Shown here: in pieces, positions 48,333-60,700 of the stretch
Layout of the letters: each line of letters opens with the position of its first letter
How positions within the stretch are numbered: position 1 is the first letter of the stretch
From: Rhynochetos jubatus
Taxonomy: Eukaryota; Chordata; Aves; Eurypygiformes; Rhynochetidae
Length of the DNA: 64,000 nt
NCBI GenBank assembly: GCA_027574665.1
Contig: CM050652.1
Location: forward strand, 42,994,307-43,058,306
Direction of reading: 5' to 3'
Position numbers and translations under genes: made by a program
Notes under the pieces: generated by a model
Databases searched by the model: none
Told to the model about the DNA's origin: nothing
What the model saw: the letters and a program-made list of their open reading frames with translations, nothing else

Positions 48333-48381
48333 AGGGGGAGGCGCGGGGGCAGCGGGAAAGAGAGAAAAAGAGAGAGAGAAA
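48333..48381 (+). repeat. G/A purine tract with (AG)n
   Basis: G blocks separated by A or C, then 'agagagaaaaagagagagag'. It continues the poly-G tract in a region upstream of PPFIA2. Confidence 0.85.
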
Positions 48382-51131
48382 ATACAGTGGCTTGCATGCT
48401 ATTGTTCTTGCAACCAGAAAAGCGTATTTCATAATACGGCCCAAACAGTCTTAGCTACATTGCAACAGGAGTGGTAGTTTTCAGTCTCTCCCCTTGTCAC
48501 CTGCACACCAACACAGGGCTCTTAGGTTTCCTCTTCTCTGTAGTTCTTTATACACTTACACAGTAACATGAATAATCAGCCGTCCATGAACAAGGAACTC
48601 TGAGTGCTTATTGTGCCATTAAACATGAAGCAGTACAAATTTAAATGTACATAGAACTTTGTAATGTTGAGTCTCTTCATTTTGCTGTCCAGGTGTTAGA
48701 TTGTTATGGATTGCCTTAGTCAAAAGGTAACCTATTCTAGAGCACATTTGGAATAATATATTATTGTCAAATATAACTTTAGATTATATTTTTTAGTGCT
48801 ATTTAATGCCCCCTATATTTAATGAAATATATAAAAATGTTAAATCTACTTTTTTCAATTATCTGAATAAAATTGCCAGTACAAACCAGTAATGGACTAG
48901 AAAATCAATAGTAGAGAGAAATACATGTATTTGCAGTGTTTCTAAGTTTTACCCTTTAAGTGAGTCATATTTTCTGCTAATTATGTGCATTGCTGCTGGC
49001 AATTTATTTTGTTACTTTCAATCTATTTTTGGTCATGGCAAATATTTCTTAACATCTGTATGCATGACAAGCTTCACACTTCTCCTACCATTAGTTAGCA
49101 GAAGAATGAAATGAAAGGCAAGCAGAAAAGCAGAGATGAACAAAAAGTAATTGTTTGCAGAACTCAAGATCCCAGCTGAAGGAGACTTGTGACATTTCAT
49201 GCACACACACATACTTGTGTATGCACCTACCAACAGATCCCCAAGAGAATGTAAAAAAAAAAAAAAATCATGCCTACAAAATCTCAATGCAGTAAAAATC
49301 CTCCAGAAATTTATGGGATAAATTTATCAAAACCCCAGATATTATTTAGGTATTTTTTTCAATATTAATTGCATAAAAATGAGCAAATCTTAATATAAAA
49401 TGTGACCAATAGAAGTTCCATTTTAGAATGAAATTTTTACACACCTAGGAAATTATCTTTTGTTCACATTCTACTTCTCCATGTTCCTATATATCCTGGA
49501 GATATTTTTTTTGTTCATAATTTTGTAGCATTCGTTTCGTTTTGGTAAGAATAATTTTCCAGTTTATTACTGGGAAGCTGAAGATGGCCATTTACAGCTA
49601 TTATTGAATATTAATCTAATTTTAAAAAAAGCAACTCTACCTTTTGCATTCTGGTCGTCCACTTCTGCCTGTCTACATTTGTTGAGATAAAAGCAAATCA
49701 GATCTAGTACACACAGATAACTGTTACAAAAGACAAAAATATTTCAAATTCTAGGAAAAAGACCCTGAAATTTGCGAAGGAGAAAAATTACGCTGTTTAA
49801 AGTAAAAAATAAACTCTGCACAAATAGGAATTATTTCAAACAAAAGAAGAGATATGTAGTTAACCAATAAGTACATCTTACTTAGCATTCTCAAAAAGAA
49901 AAACATCTGTAGTCATTCCTAGGGTGATTAATACAATTAGTCAGTTATTTTCCAATTAAATTGAAACTCTGTTAAGAAGATGACTGTCATAATTTTCATT
50001 CTGCGAGGCGGAGAGAAAGGTGTAAAGACAATGACTACCCCTTGAGTCAGAGTTCAGTGGTCAAAGCACCAAGAAAGTACAGGATGCTCTTTTCCCATAT
50101 CCCTCATTTAATAAATGTTCATTGGCAGGTCTCATCCTGCAATGCTGTAGGGCCCCCTTAGAATACTAGGCTAAAACCTGTTTTCCTTCAGAACATCTTC
50201 TACTGTTTAGCACAGACAAACTGTCTTTAGCTCATTTTCTTGTGTGAATCTCACCAGAAGCAATAGCATAGCTCTTTGCCCAACATTTAACTCAGGCCTA
50301 AAGACTATGCTGGGGCCAATTAAGTCTTACAAACCTGAGAACTTCCCCTCTATGGGTCTTCAGTGCTACAGATGCACATTTGTGTGTACTCTTGCCAGGA
50401 AAAAGATCGAAGAAAACAGTTTGGCATAGAAAATATTTTACTGATAAAGGAAAACCTATACACATGGAACACAAAAAGCAATGGAGTCTTAATGGTAATG
50501 AATAGTAAATCAGGTACTTAAACATGGAGAAAGTTTCTGCAGATCTTGAATTTAAAAATCTGTTGAGGGTTGTGCCATACAGTTTCCAGGTAGTCAAAGC
50601 TCCCCAACAACTATCTTCCCCCTGCATTTGTTATTTAAGATCTAATTAATAAACACTGGGGCAAAAAAGCCCATTTTCTTTCCTTAAAAATCAAACCTAT
50701 TGAGTTTCACTACATAAAGGAAGAATGTTTTGTACTTGCTACTTTTCTTGAGATAGTTTTTAGTACAGAACAACAAGACCACAAAGAAACTACATTGTGT
50801 GCTAGATACTGGTGTAAAGAACAGGGATGAAATTCTGGCTCTACATAGACGTGGGCTTTAACCTCAATGAACTTCAGATTTCACAGTGGTTAGAAGTTCA
50901 AATATAACAGTTGTCATGTCTGTTTAATTTTCTAATTAAAATTACAAAAACAATTGTTTTTCTCTTTTCTTCCTGTGTTTGAACAACTTGGTATGTTGAC
51001 TCCCATATTAATTTCTGAGTGTAGAAAATGATTATTGTTTTCTGAGTCTTTATGGAATTTTAGCAAGTGGTGAATCTCAGTAGAATGTTACCAGCATTTG
51101 TTAATAGTTGCAGTCAGGCCCTTGGGCCCAA
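48382..51131. other. Non-coding, upstream of PPFIA2
   Basis: AT-rich unique-looking sequence between the purine tract and the second copy of the unnamed repeat. Nothing recognised apart from simple A-runs. Confidence 0.55.
49253..49267 (+). repeat. Poly-A tract, 15 bases
   Basis: 15 consecutive A, preceded about 40 bases upstream by a short (CA)n. Confidence 0.85.
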
Positions 51132-51750
51132 ATACATTATAAGATATTTGCAGTCTTCTGTAGCCCAGTGCAGGTAGTGGAATATTATTATTGCATAAAC
51201 TCACCAGATCACAATACTATCAACTCCACCCTGGAAAAATACACTGTTTTTTTTCTTTCTGTGTATTATAGAATGTCAGCTACAGATTTCTTTTCTTAAA
51301 GCTTAAAATGGTACTGTTTGTGGATATTTCTCTCTCCCTTGAAAGCTCTATAAAACCCAGGCCCCAAGAACACCGTCAGCCCTGACAGTCCCTGACCCCT
51401 CCCAGGGTTTTCCCACCCTGCCTATTGCCCAGGACCCCATGTCAGCTCCCCGGGGCTCCCCCAGTCCACCCATGTCAGCCCCTGTCCCAGCAGTGCCACA
51501 GCAGGGCTGGTCTCCAGCTCTCCTCAGCCACTGCCCTGCCCAGCGATCGGCCCCGCTGAGCTGGGCCCACCTGTGGGCCCACGTCTCAGCCCATCTGCTC
51601 AGAGGTGCCCGATGCCTGGGGCTGGGGCTGCCCTGGTGCCCTTTGGCTGCCTTGCTCCTGGCTGGGACTGGGATGAGCTCTGCCACCCGGGGGAGTCCCT
51701 GCCACCCCAACTCCATCCACCGCTGTGCCCTGACAGTCACTCTGTGTGTG
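51132..51750 (+). repeat. Unrecognised dispersed repeat, copy 2, with TATA box
   Basis: Same layout as the copy at 10768-11400: 'aactcaccagatcacaatac', 'caactccaccctggaaaaat', then a GC-rich body with 'ccccatgtcagctccccggg' and 'ggctgccttgctcctggctg'. At the AT/GC junction it has CTATAAAACC (51348-51357), a good TATA box, where copy 1 has diverged. The TATA position between an AT-rich and a GC-rich half would suit the U3/R boundary of an LTR, but no terminal inverted TG/CA or target duplication could be fixed. Long open frames in the GC-rich part are compositional. Confidence 0.7.
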
Positions 51751-54700
51751 TGTTCTTCCCTACAAGGCATTTTCAAAGAAGCTTTACTGCTTAATTTTAT
51801 AATTTTTCTTAAAGTACTATGTTGCATAAAATGTTAAACATATTATAATGTAAGAAATGAAATTTTATGGCAGCTCTCCTAAATCACTCAACAGATTGTC
51901 TATATTTTAAACTGTACTTGTCTGCCAATTTACCACACATTATTTTTACAAATAACTTCATACTGACTGTACACAAAGACTGAACGCTTTAAATAGTAGA
52001 GCCACATAAATGAGGAACAAACTAAAGAATAAGAGGCTTAAGGACATGCAGCTTTCTTGCCGTTTTTTGTTGTTGTTTTAAAGTGAGGGTGCATTTAAGG
52101 TGACTGAGCTTTGCCTGGGAGAAATGTACGCTTGTGCGCTTTAGTGAGTGAGGTGTCACCAAGTGTGTATGTCAGCCTGTGATCCCAGCACAGATCCTTT
52201 CAGCCAGTGCCTGGTGCTTCTTTATGGTTACCTTCTGTGGCCTTGACATGCAACGAAAGTCAATGGCTCTTGAAGGACCACTCTCAGGGCAAGCCAGGCA
52301 TTTGCTTGGGGACATTTCTCTGCCTTTCACCTCCAGAGAGGCATTTTATATTCTCCTGTTCCTGCTGTCACACTGTTGCCAGGTCCCTGTGCGGCTAGCC
52401 ATAGTAATATACTGAGCTGAAGGGATGCACATCCATGGTATGAGCTCTTGGGAGCATTGTCACGAGTGTGGTGTGGCAGAGGGCACAAGGCTGTGAGGTC
52501 CACGTTGTCCTCTCTGGCTGTATCTGATTGTGACAGAGTTCAGAACTTGGGTTTCAGGTTTTCTGTGCATATTGCTGTATTTGCTACATTATTTCAAGAC
52601 TTCTTTTGCAACATAATGGAACCAGAGAGTTTCATATTTTGTTTAAAAATAAATTTACTGTCATGCAATCTTATGACTCTGGGATTTGAAGTGATAGGCA
52701 TGTCAAACCTGTAGTTTAACTAGGGCTTCTAAGTAGAGAGGAGGAAAGAGACAGAATAAGGACAACTAGAGTGGTGCTTGTGAAATAATCGAGTGCATGT
52801 GTCTTCTTTCTTACTGTTTTGTTTTCTTTTTAAATGTTGGTCAGTGCTTCTGTATTTCGATTAAGAAGTTCCAAGGAGATAGAAATTGCCATCTCAACCT
52901 GGGAGAATTAGGGAAGAAAGTAAAAGTAGCGTGAGAAATAGTTCAGCCTTTGTCCTGATTTCTCAAAGAGTAAACTCCACAGCAGGTAGACTACCCTCAA
53001 GACACATCATCTATGTGTTGTTAAACGTCACCTGCAAAATGGAAGTGTCAAAACCTAGAGAGACAATGCTGTCTGTCTGCCTGTCAGTCAGTGGCCCTGA
53101 GGCTCATGTAGGCTGTGTGCCCCTCAGCCCAGATCTCCTCTGCAGATGATGAACAGAAAGTCCTACGTCAGAATTTCTAAACAGTTATATTGCTTTAGTA
53201 GAGTCTGTCATGACTTTCATTGATCTGTATATAAAGGGATAAAACTTTCTTACTAAGTTACTACCCTGATTCTATTTGATTTCAGAGCATTAACTCTTTT
53301 GACTCATTATATTTATAGGTAAGTCATAAAGGGGATTTTAAAAATACAGAATAGTAAAATACAGCTCTGCTAATACTCCCCCTTGGGTTTTTGTGGGGTT
53401 TTTTTGTCTTTATGTTGGCATTTCTTGCTATCTGAATGCTTGAATTTTCAGCCTTACTATATTTAGGTTAATGATTTTGTAGTCAGAGTTTCTAGGAAAT
53501 AAGATGCCTTCCTGTGTATTTATTTTTCATCTGACAACTTCCCTCACTGGTTTTTACTTTTTATTCTGTATTGCATTAATTCTTGCCATTATATCTGAAG
53601 GAGATAACAACTGTGGGGATTAAAGATATAGTGTCCCAAGTTTCAGATAAAATTTCAAAAGGAACAGAAATATGACGTGCTATAAAATGCCTATTTGTGA
53701 ATGAATGTAGTTTAAATTCATTAAATTAATCCAAAAGTGCTTGTTAGTTCAAATGACTGAAATAATAAAATATTTGATGAGCATATTTAATACTACTGAT
53801 CTTACTAGAAACTATCTGTGTATATTTTCCTGTTTCAGCTTTTCACTGCATGATGCAGTCTTCATAATTGCAGAGTACTCTAAAAAGTATTAGGAAATCA
53901 GTTAAAGCATATAATGTTTTCAAGCATGTGAATTTTTTTTCAGTAATTCAAGAATGTCCTGACAATAATGAGAATTATGATATACTTCCCTAAGTCTCAT
54001 GTCTTCCTGATGTAAGATATTCTGACATGTTGGATTCAAATCTATCTTGCTATCAATCAGAAAGACCTGCTGTTTTCCTCTTTGCCTTTAAAATGGTGTA
54101 CTAACAATAGATGTACTCACTGGTGAAACCATGGTTACAGTGGAAATAAGTTGTATCTACATCAATGTGAATTCCTTTTCATTTTTGTTGTGTCCTTCAG
54201 TAGGCATGTATCCAGCATCTCAAGTAGTAGCAGTTGCTCTGGTGTTTAGAAAAAAAGAGAGGAGGGAGGGGGGTTGGGGGGGAAGAGGTATTATTAAGAT
54301 ACCTACCTATGGTCTTTTGAGAAAAAGAGTTCAAGAAAGAGTTCTCAAATCTTAAAAGTCTTAATATGCCCTTGTGACACTTCAGCAAGTGGGAGAAGAG
54401 CAAAAAGAAATATGCTGACTTGACATCACTTCTTTCCAAATGACATCTCAGTTGTCCTTCCTTCTGCATCACTGATGTAAAGCAAAACCAAACACATACT
54501 AGGCACTTTTCTCCCTGGACTCAGGGACAGACCAAAAATCAATGAAACTGTTCTCAAAGTAAAATACTAATCAGCAGGAGTTTAAATGTGTCAGAATATG
54601 ACTCTAGATGGTCAGCAAATAAAGCATTGGATGTATCACTTTTCAAAACAAATTAATCTTCTCTTCCCAGTATATTTATATCTTCTGCACCAAGACAGAA

Positions 54701-57700
54701 ATTAGAGCAGAAAACGGAATCTTTCATATTCAAATTTTGCTGAACACGGGATGACATTTAAAGCTACAGGGCTTGAATTTCATTTGCATGTTGTCTTATG
54801 TCACACTTGCCTCTTTCTTGGACCATGCTTGGACATCCTTTTTCAATAACTACTGTGGCACCCCTCTTAAAGATGATGAATCTAATTGTGGATTAATGGC
54901 ATGTTCAGAACATGTAGTGGTATCAGAATTAACTCCTTTAGAAACAACATGTTTTAACTGTGTTTAGTTTGGGAGCAGGTTGGTCTGTTCAGGGATTTTT
55001 TTATGCAGAGGAAAACAGAGCATTCATTATCACTTTTAATCTTTACATATTGGCATATTTTTCCCTGTGAAGTAGTTTATACAGTGCACTAAGATGAAAA
55101 AACCCCCAAACCCAAAAATACCTAACACCAATAAAGGTAACATGCTATACAAGGAGCAGATTCCTTATCTCAAAAAACTTGAATGATAAAGCCCCTCAAA
55201 AGACTGAGTTCAGGTTTGTCCAAAAAGACGTTTGGACAATTGATGAGTGGTGCTGTACCTGTAGGACATAGGTACATGTCTACTCCTCTCCATTTTTCTA
55301 ACTTAGCATTACAATTTTCATTAAACATCTTTATTCAGCATACTTTAATGAGTGTTGTACACTGTACTAGAGCATAGAACTAGAGGTATTTTGATGACTT
55401 GGACACCATCACGTCCGTAATGCAAGCTTGTACAGATTTTCTCTTTGTGATGTTTTTAACTTTCTCAAACTTTATAAGGAAATTTAACAATTTGCAGAAT
55501 GATGTCCTGTCTTTTGAGAGAGAATGTTACGTACTGAATAGAAAAAAATTACGATGGATTAGGAAAACTGATTTCTAATAGTCACAAACAATCAAAATCC
55601 AACCTTATCATGTCTGCAAAAACAGCAAACAGATTTTCTGTTTAGTGTAAATATTTCTAACTTGAATTCTAGCTCCTGTTTTGTACTGATATATACTGAG
55701 TTGTGTGAGTATTGACTTGGGCTGTGGAGACAACAGTGTCACTTTTCTTGTTGCTACATATTCAGAACTCAGCTTTGGATGACACCAGCTCTGTGTAGCT
55801 TTCTAGTGACTAGAGGATGGACTGAGAACAGAACTGAAGGATAAAAGCAGGATGTAAAAAAAAAAAATCATTAGAATATAAAAAATATAGAAGTGAATTG
55901 CACAACTGAAAAAAATTCATGATGTAAAAATGAACAAAAGAAAGGAAAAGGGAAGAAGTTCAAACAATGGAAAGAAGAAATAAATTAGTGACACAACATG
56001 AGAAAGCCTGTTTCCTATTGCAGCCAGTCAATAAAGGTGTTGTGAGCACTGAGCTAAGATATTTTACTTCGAGAAAGTATTGGCTCATTCTTTTTAAAGT
56101 CATAAATCTTTAGACGAGATAATTTGGGTGTATATAGAAAAGATGAAAGCTGTTCAATGCATTTTATTTTCTGTCTGAGGTGTTTTAGGATTACTTATTT
56201 TCTGTAGCCTAATATGAGTGAAGTATTTACATCCCAAAATGGGATTTTTTTCCCTACACACCAAAGAAAAGCTTTCTAGTTATCAATGTGACCAATAAAG
56301 AGTGCAGTCTCTGTTGCTCTCTGATGTTATTCCCTTAGGAAGAGAGATCCTTAGGTTGGAGGTATGAAGAATGCTATTCATCTTTAAACCCAACATCAAT
56401 CAAATATATGCAGACTTTTTTATTTCTTTTTCTACTCTGTGCATGCAGGGAGACATTTGATCTCAAGCTCTGAAGAAAATTTGGAAAGAGAGCTACAGGA
56501 AAGGTTCCATCTTTGGAATGTCTGTGTAAATATTTCCTGACTGTAACTTCGTTAGGGAAAAATTGAATGTACACTGGGAAAGCTGTAACAAAATGGATTC
56601 AAAATAGCAAACACAAATTGCAGTAAAACTAAAACAATCTCATGGAAAAAAAAAAAACAAAACACCTTATCAAAAATAGTATTGTTTCAGCAAGAACAAT
56701 GAAAGGAAATGTAAAAGCAAGTGAAATTGGTAGAAATAAATGTGATCTAATAACCTGTAATTCAGCCAAATTTTGTGACCTGTTAAGAAATGAACAATTG
56801 TTTTTGGAATTACCTCTGTAAAAATAACATTACAGATAGTACATTTTCCGTCACTACTTAATATCCCATGTCAAATGAGCAATGCTTTAAAACTAGAAAG
56901 TGTTAGGTATGGCTGGAAGGAGAATGACAAAGCATAAATGTTCTCACTTGGAATTAGAAGCAAGTAGTGGTATCTCCTTGAGTCATACTATTACCAGTAA
57001 TAAATATTTAACAGTTGGAATAGAGGCCTTGTCTAGATGCAAAATTTGCACTGGTTTAACTACAATTTTATCTTCAGTTGAACCGCATAAAAAAACTGAG
57101 ATCATATGAAAGGCTTTTAATACTTGTGGCTGTAACAAGGTTGAATCTAAGAATAAATTTTGAAAACACTTTGAAACAAAGAAGGAACTATATCTAGGTT
57201 AGAGAAGGGAAAAGTTTCCATGTTTAAACTTTATACAGAAGTTTTTCATGGCTTCAGAAAAAAAAAAATTATTAAATTAATGGCTTATGAGATAAACTTT
57301 TAGGTTTAAGTAAGTTTCATTACAATGTTAAAGTAAATTATTCTCTTCGTAATGTTGGTATACCTTAGAACTGGAACCAGGAACAGACATTCTATTCAGT
57401 AGGTAACTGCCTTCCATTAGCAAATGAAAAGAAATTTATCTCCATGTGGTTTATGGTCATGTGCAGCTGGAAGAAATGTAAATCCTAGTATCTTCTTCAG
57501 TTCAAAAAATACAGCAGGCTCCTTGTAAGTGTGTGGGAGTGATCTGGAATACAAATAAGAACTGCTTAGTGGATTTTTTAATCACAGGAAAACAATTATT
57601 TAAAGAGCAAGTTGCTTTCTACAGTATTTTGTGAATTGTATAAATTACTTTCTTTGGATGTATTTGATTGTCATTTTCTCTTCTTTGAGGAATGTGAACT

Positions 57701-60700
57701 GTGGATGGTAAAAGAGCTGAAAACAACTCCTTTTATAATTTGAAGAGGTTTTCAGGAATTTCCCATTGTTATTATTTTATTGTATTGGGAGATGGTGTTA
57801 AATTCTACTTAGATGAGTCAATTTTGTGCACAGAAATCCAAAAATCGAGTTCAAATAAATAAGTTTGGCAATTCTCCTGTACAAAAAGGCACATAAATAA
57901 TAATAATAAATTCATTTTACTATGTTTATATTACAGTGTTTAAGGAGAATATTGCATGCCAGTCGATACCTGCAGAACATTTAAGGTTGAAAGAAAGAAA
58001 TTGTCCATTAAGTGGAAGGGCGTAATATGTCCTCTGTATGCATTAACTTAACAGAACTTACTATGTTTTATATATGTTGTAATATAGTCTAGTGGGGCAA
58101 CAGCATTCAGAAGGATTAAAAGTGTATTTCATATTGTTTTCGTCAAACTCTAAACAGAGATGGAGAGATGGAAAAGTCCTCTGAAATCCCTGTCCTCATC
58201 AAGCCCAGGAATAATTTCAATTTATGGATGAGATTTACAAAATACTTAAGATCTAATTTACCTTTCAAAGACCCTAGCTTCACCTCTGACATATGCACCA
58301 ATGGCTATATGTCAGTTAGCAGATGGAAAGATACCTAAATGCTGATGCTGTCCCACAGCCAGTTAAATGAACCGTGACACAACTCATCAACCTCTGAGGA
58401 GCAGAGCCCTGTCCTGCCAGGACTTTATGTCAGACCTGTTATTCATGAAATGTAACATATACAGCAGAAAGCATGAGCCCATTTGAGATGAGAGATTTTG
58501 GATCAGATTCCTAATCTGCCTCACATAAAATAGTGACCCTAACCTGTATTGGGAAAATGCCCTAAGTTGATCATCAGTGGGAAGGTGGAGAATCTCAGTC
58601 CACGTTGAAATTCTTCCATTTTCTGTAACCGATAAAGTATTCTTTGGGCCAGAACTATAACTTAGAGGCTAGAGTCCTCACCTGTGGTGTATGTAACTGA
58701 GACCCAAATATCTTGTTTTGGATATAAGCATTTAAAAACAATAAAGGAGTACAAGAAGAAAAACCTCTGGAAAAGGGTTGTGCTACTCAGACATCTGGTG
58801 ATTTTAGCACTACTTTTGGTGATGAAGCCCCTGCTTCAAATTAGGTGAAATAGGATTTTGACAAGGACTTTCACATTACTTAGATGAGGAACTTTAACTG
58901 CTAAGATATTGACTGCTCTGTTACCCATAATGTTTTTTCCTTCTTAACAGAAAAACTAATCTCTGGACAATTAATAGGAGAGAATTCCTACCTAGGTGTA
59001 TCAGTTAGAAAGAATCACCTGTCTGGCCAGATTTAGACATTGTTCTTTAATGAAGAGTAGATGCTAAAGTTCCTCTCAGTTATTCAGCATTCCAGTTCAT
59101 GAGTGGCTTAGGCAGATAAATCAATACAGCCAGATACTCCCTTTAGGCATGCTGTTGCATAGTCTGGCAGGCCTGCACACTTAAATCAGCGATGTCAATT
59201 CTGTGAGGTAGCAGGAGGTTTGAGATAATGGTACTCAGAATTACAAAAATTGCATTTGTTTGAGTGTTAAAGTATAAGCTGTATGTTTGTTTAATAGCAA
59301 AAGTTTTCCAGTCAAGACTACCTAAATCTTTATGACAAAGCCTGAATCTTGGCCTGCTTTTGCTGATACTTAGCAAACCACATTTTAAATCATATCCACA
59401 GCTAGTTACAAGCTTATAGCCAGGCTGAATGGTAAGAAGACAACTAACAGGCCTGAAGATCTGTGTTAGATAGAAGCGTGATACAAGTTTGCAAGATACC
59501 TATAGTATACAATTTAGTATTATTACTGCAGTGCTGAATAATTTAGACTCGTTAAGACATTGTGAAAAATGATGAGCTGCTAATGGAAGAAGTGTAAGTC
59601 ACAGTAAAAAAATACTCGTAACATCGTAGATTAAGACATTTTAACATTTTTATTTGCATAATTAACGTGTCTAGTTAGCATAGATATAATATGTAAGTAC
59701 ATCTAATCAAAGATAATGCTTCTGAAATTCACAATGAGTAAAGGAGTACAGATAGGAGTAACTGAAAAAGAGATGTCCCAACACAGTGTCACTGGGAGAA
59801 AAACTCTGCAGAATGCTGTTTACCGGCATCTCACTGTTCTTTTTTAGGACTCCCTATAAGGATTGTCTTAGTGTATATTGTGACTTAGTCATATGCCAAA
59901 TTCTGCCAAAATTGGGAATTAGGTCAATTTCAAAATTCTCTTCATTCTAAGTAGCAATGCAGTCTATCTACTTTCCTGGATTCTCCCTAATTTTTTGATA
60001 GTTCCCTTGGCAGTTAAAATTAGTCATTGATACTTAAAGGTGGCTGCTTTGGCCAGAGTGATTGCATGTCCCATAAACAGAGCTCTGCTGATAGTGAGAT
60101 TTAAGCAAAAAACATGTTGACTGCATCTGCAGTGTAGTCATTTAAAAAAAGAAAGCAGCTTCATTAGATGGCCTGAATCTCTCTCTGTAGTCTTCAGAGG
60201 TGCTTCTTTCTCTCCGTTGACTGGGAATTCAGGCAATCTGGATCAATACCTTCCTGGAGCAGTCATGTGTAATTCTGGTGAGACAGTACTTGTGTTAGGT
60301 CCCAGCTGAGATGGGAAGAGTGTAGCGTGTCTGCAGATACTGATAATTTATATTGATTCTTTTCCTCTGTCAAGTGCTATTGTACTTTTGTGTTGTCATG
60401 ATTTTGTGCAAAATTTATTTTATTTCCCAAGCTTTTGTATCACTTATGTGAGCCATATTCTTGATAACCTTTCAGTTTTAATGATGAATCAAAAAATGAA
60501 GTATCACAGTAAAGTCTAAGAGGTTGCTCAATTAATATAGTCAATGCAAACTACAGGCTATTTTCCAGGATCCTGTGGTGGACAGATACAGCTGTGCTAG
60601 GCTGAAGTCAAGAAAGAATTCTGGAGCTTGTACTTACTGAAATTCACTAAGTAAAATCAGATGTAACCCTAGCAAGCCAAACTCATCACATTTCATGCTG

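Noticed and set aside
51348-51837. Frames of 159 and 132 codons on opposite strands at 51.3-51.8 kb
   Set aside because: Same GC-rich repeat body; no shared protein with copy 1 and no known domain.
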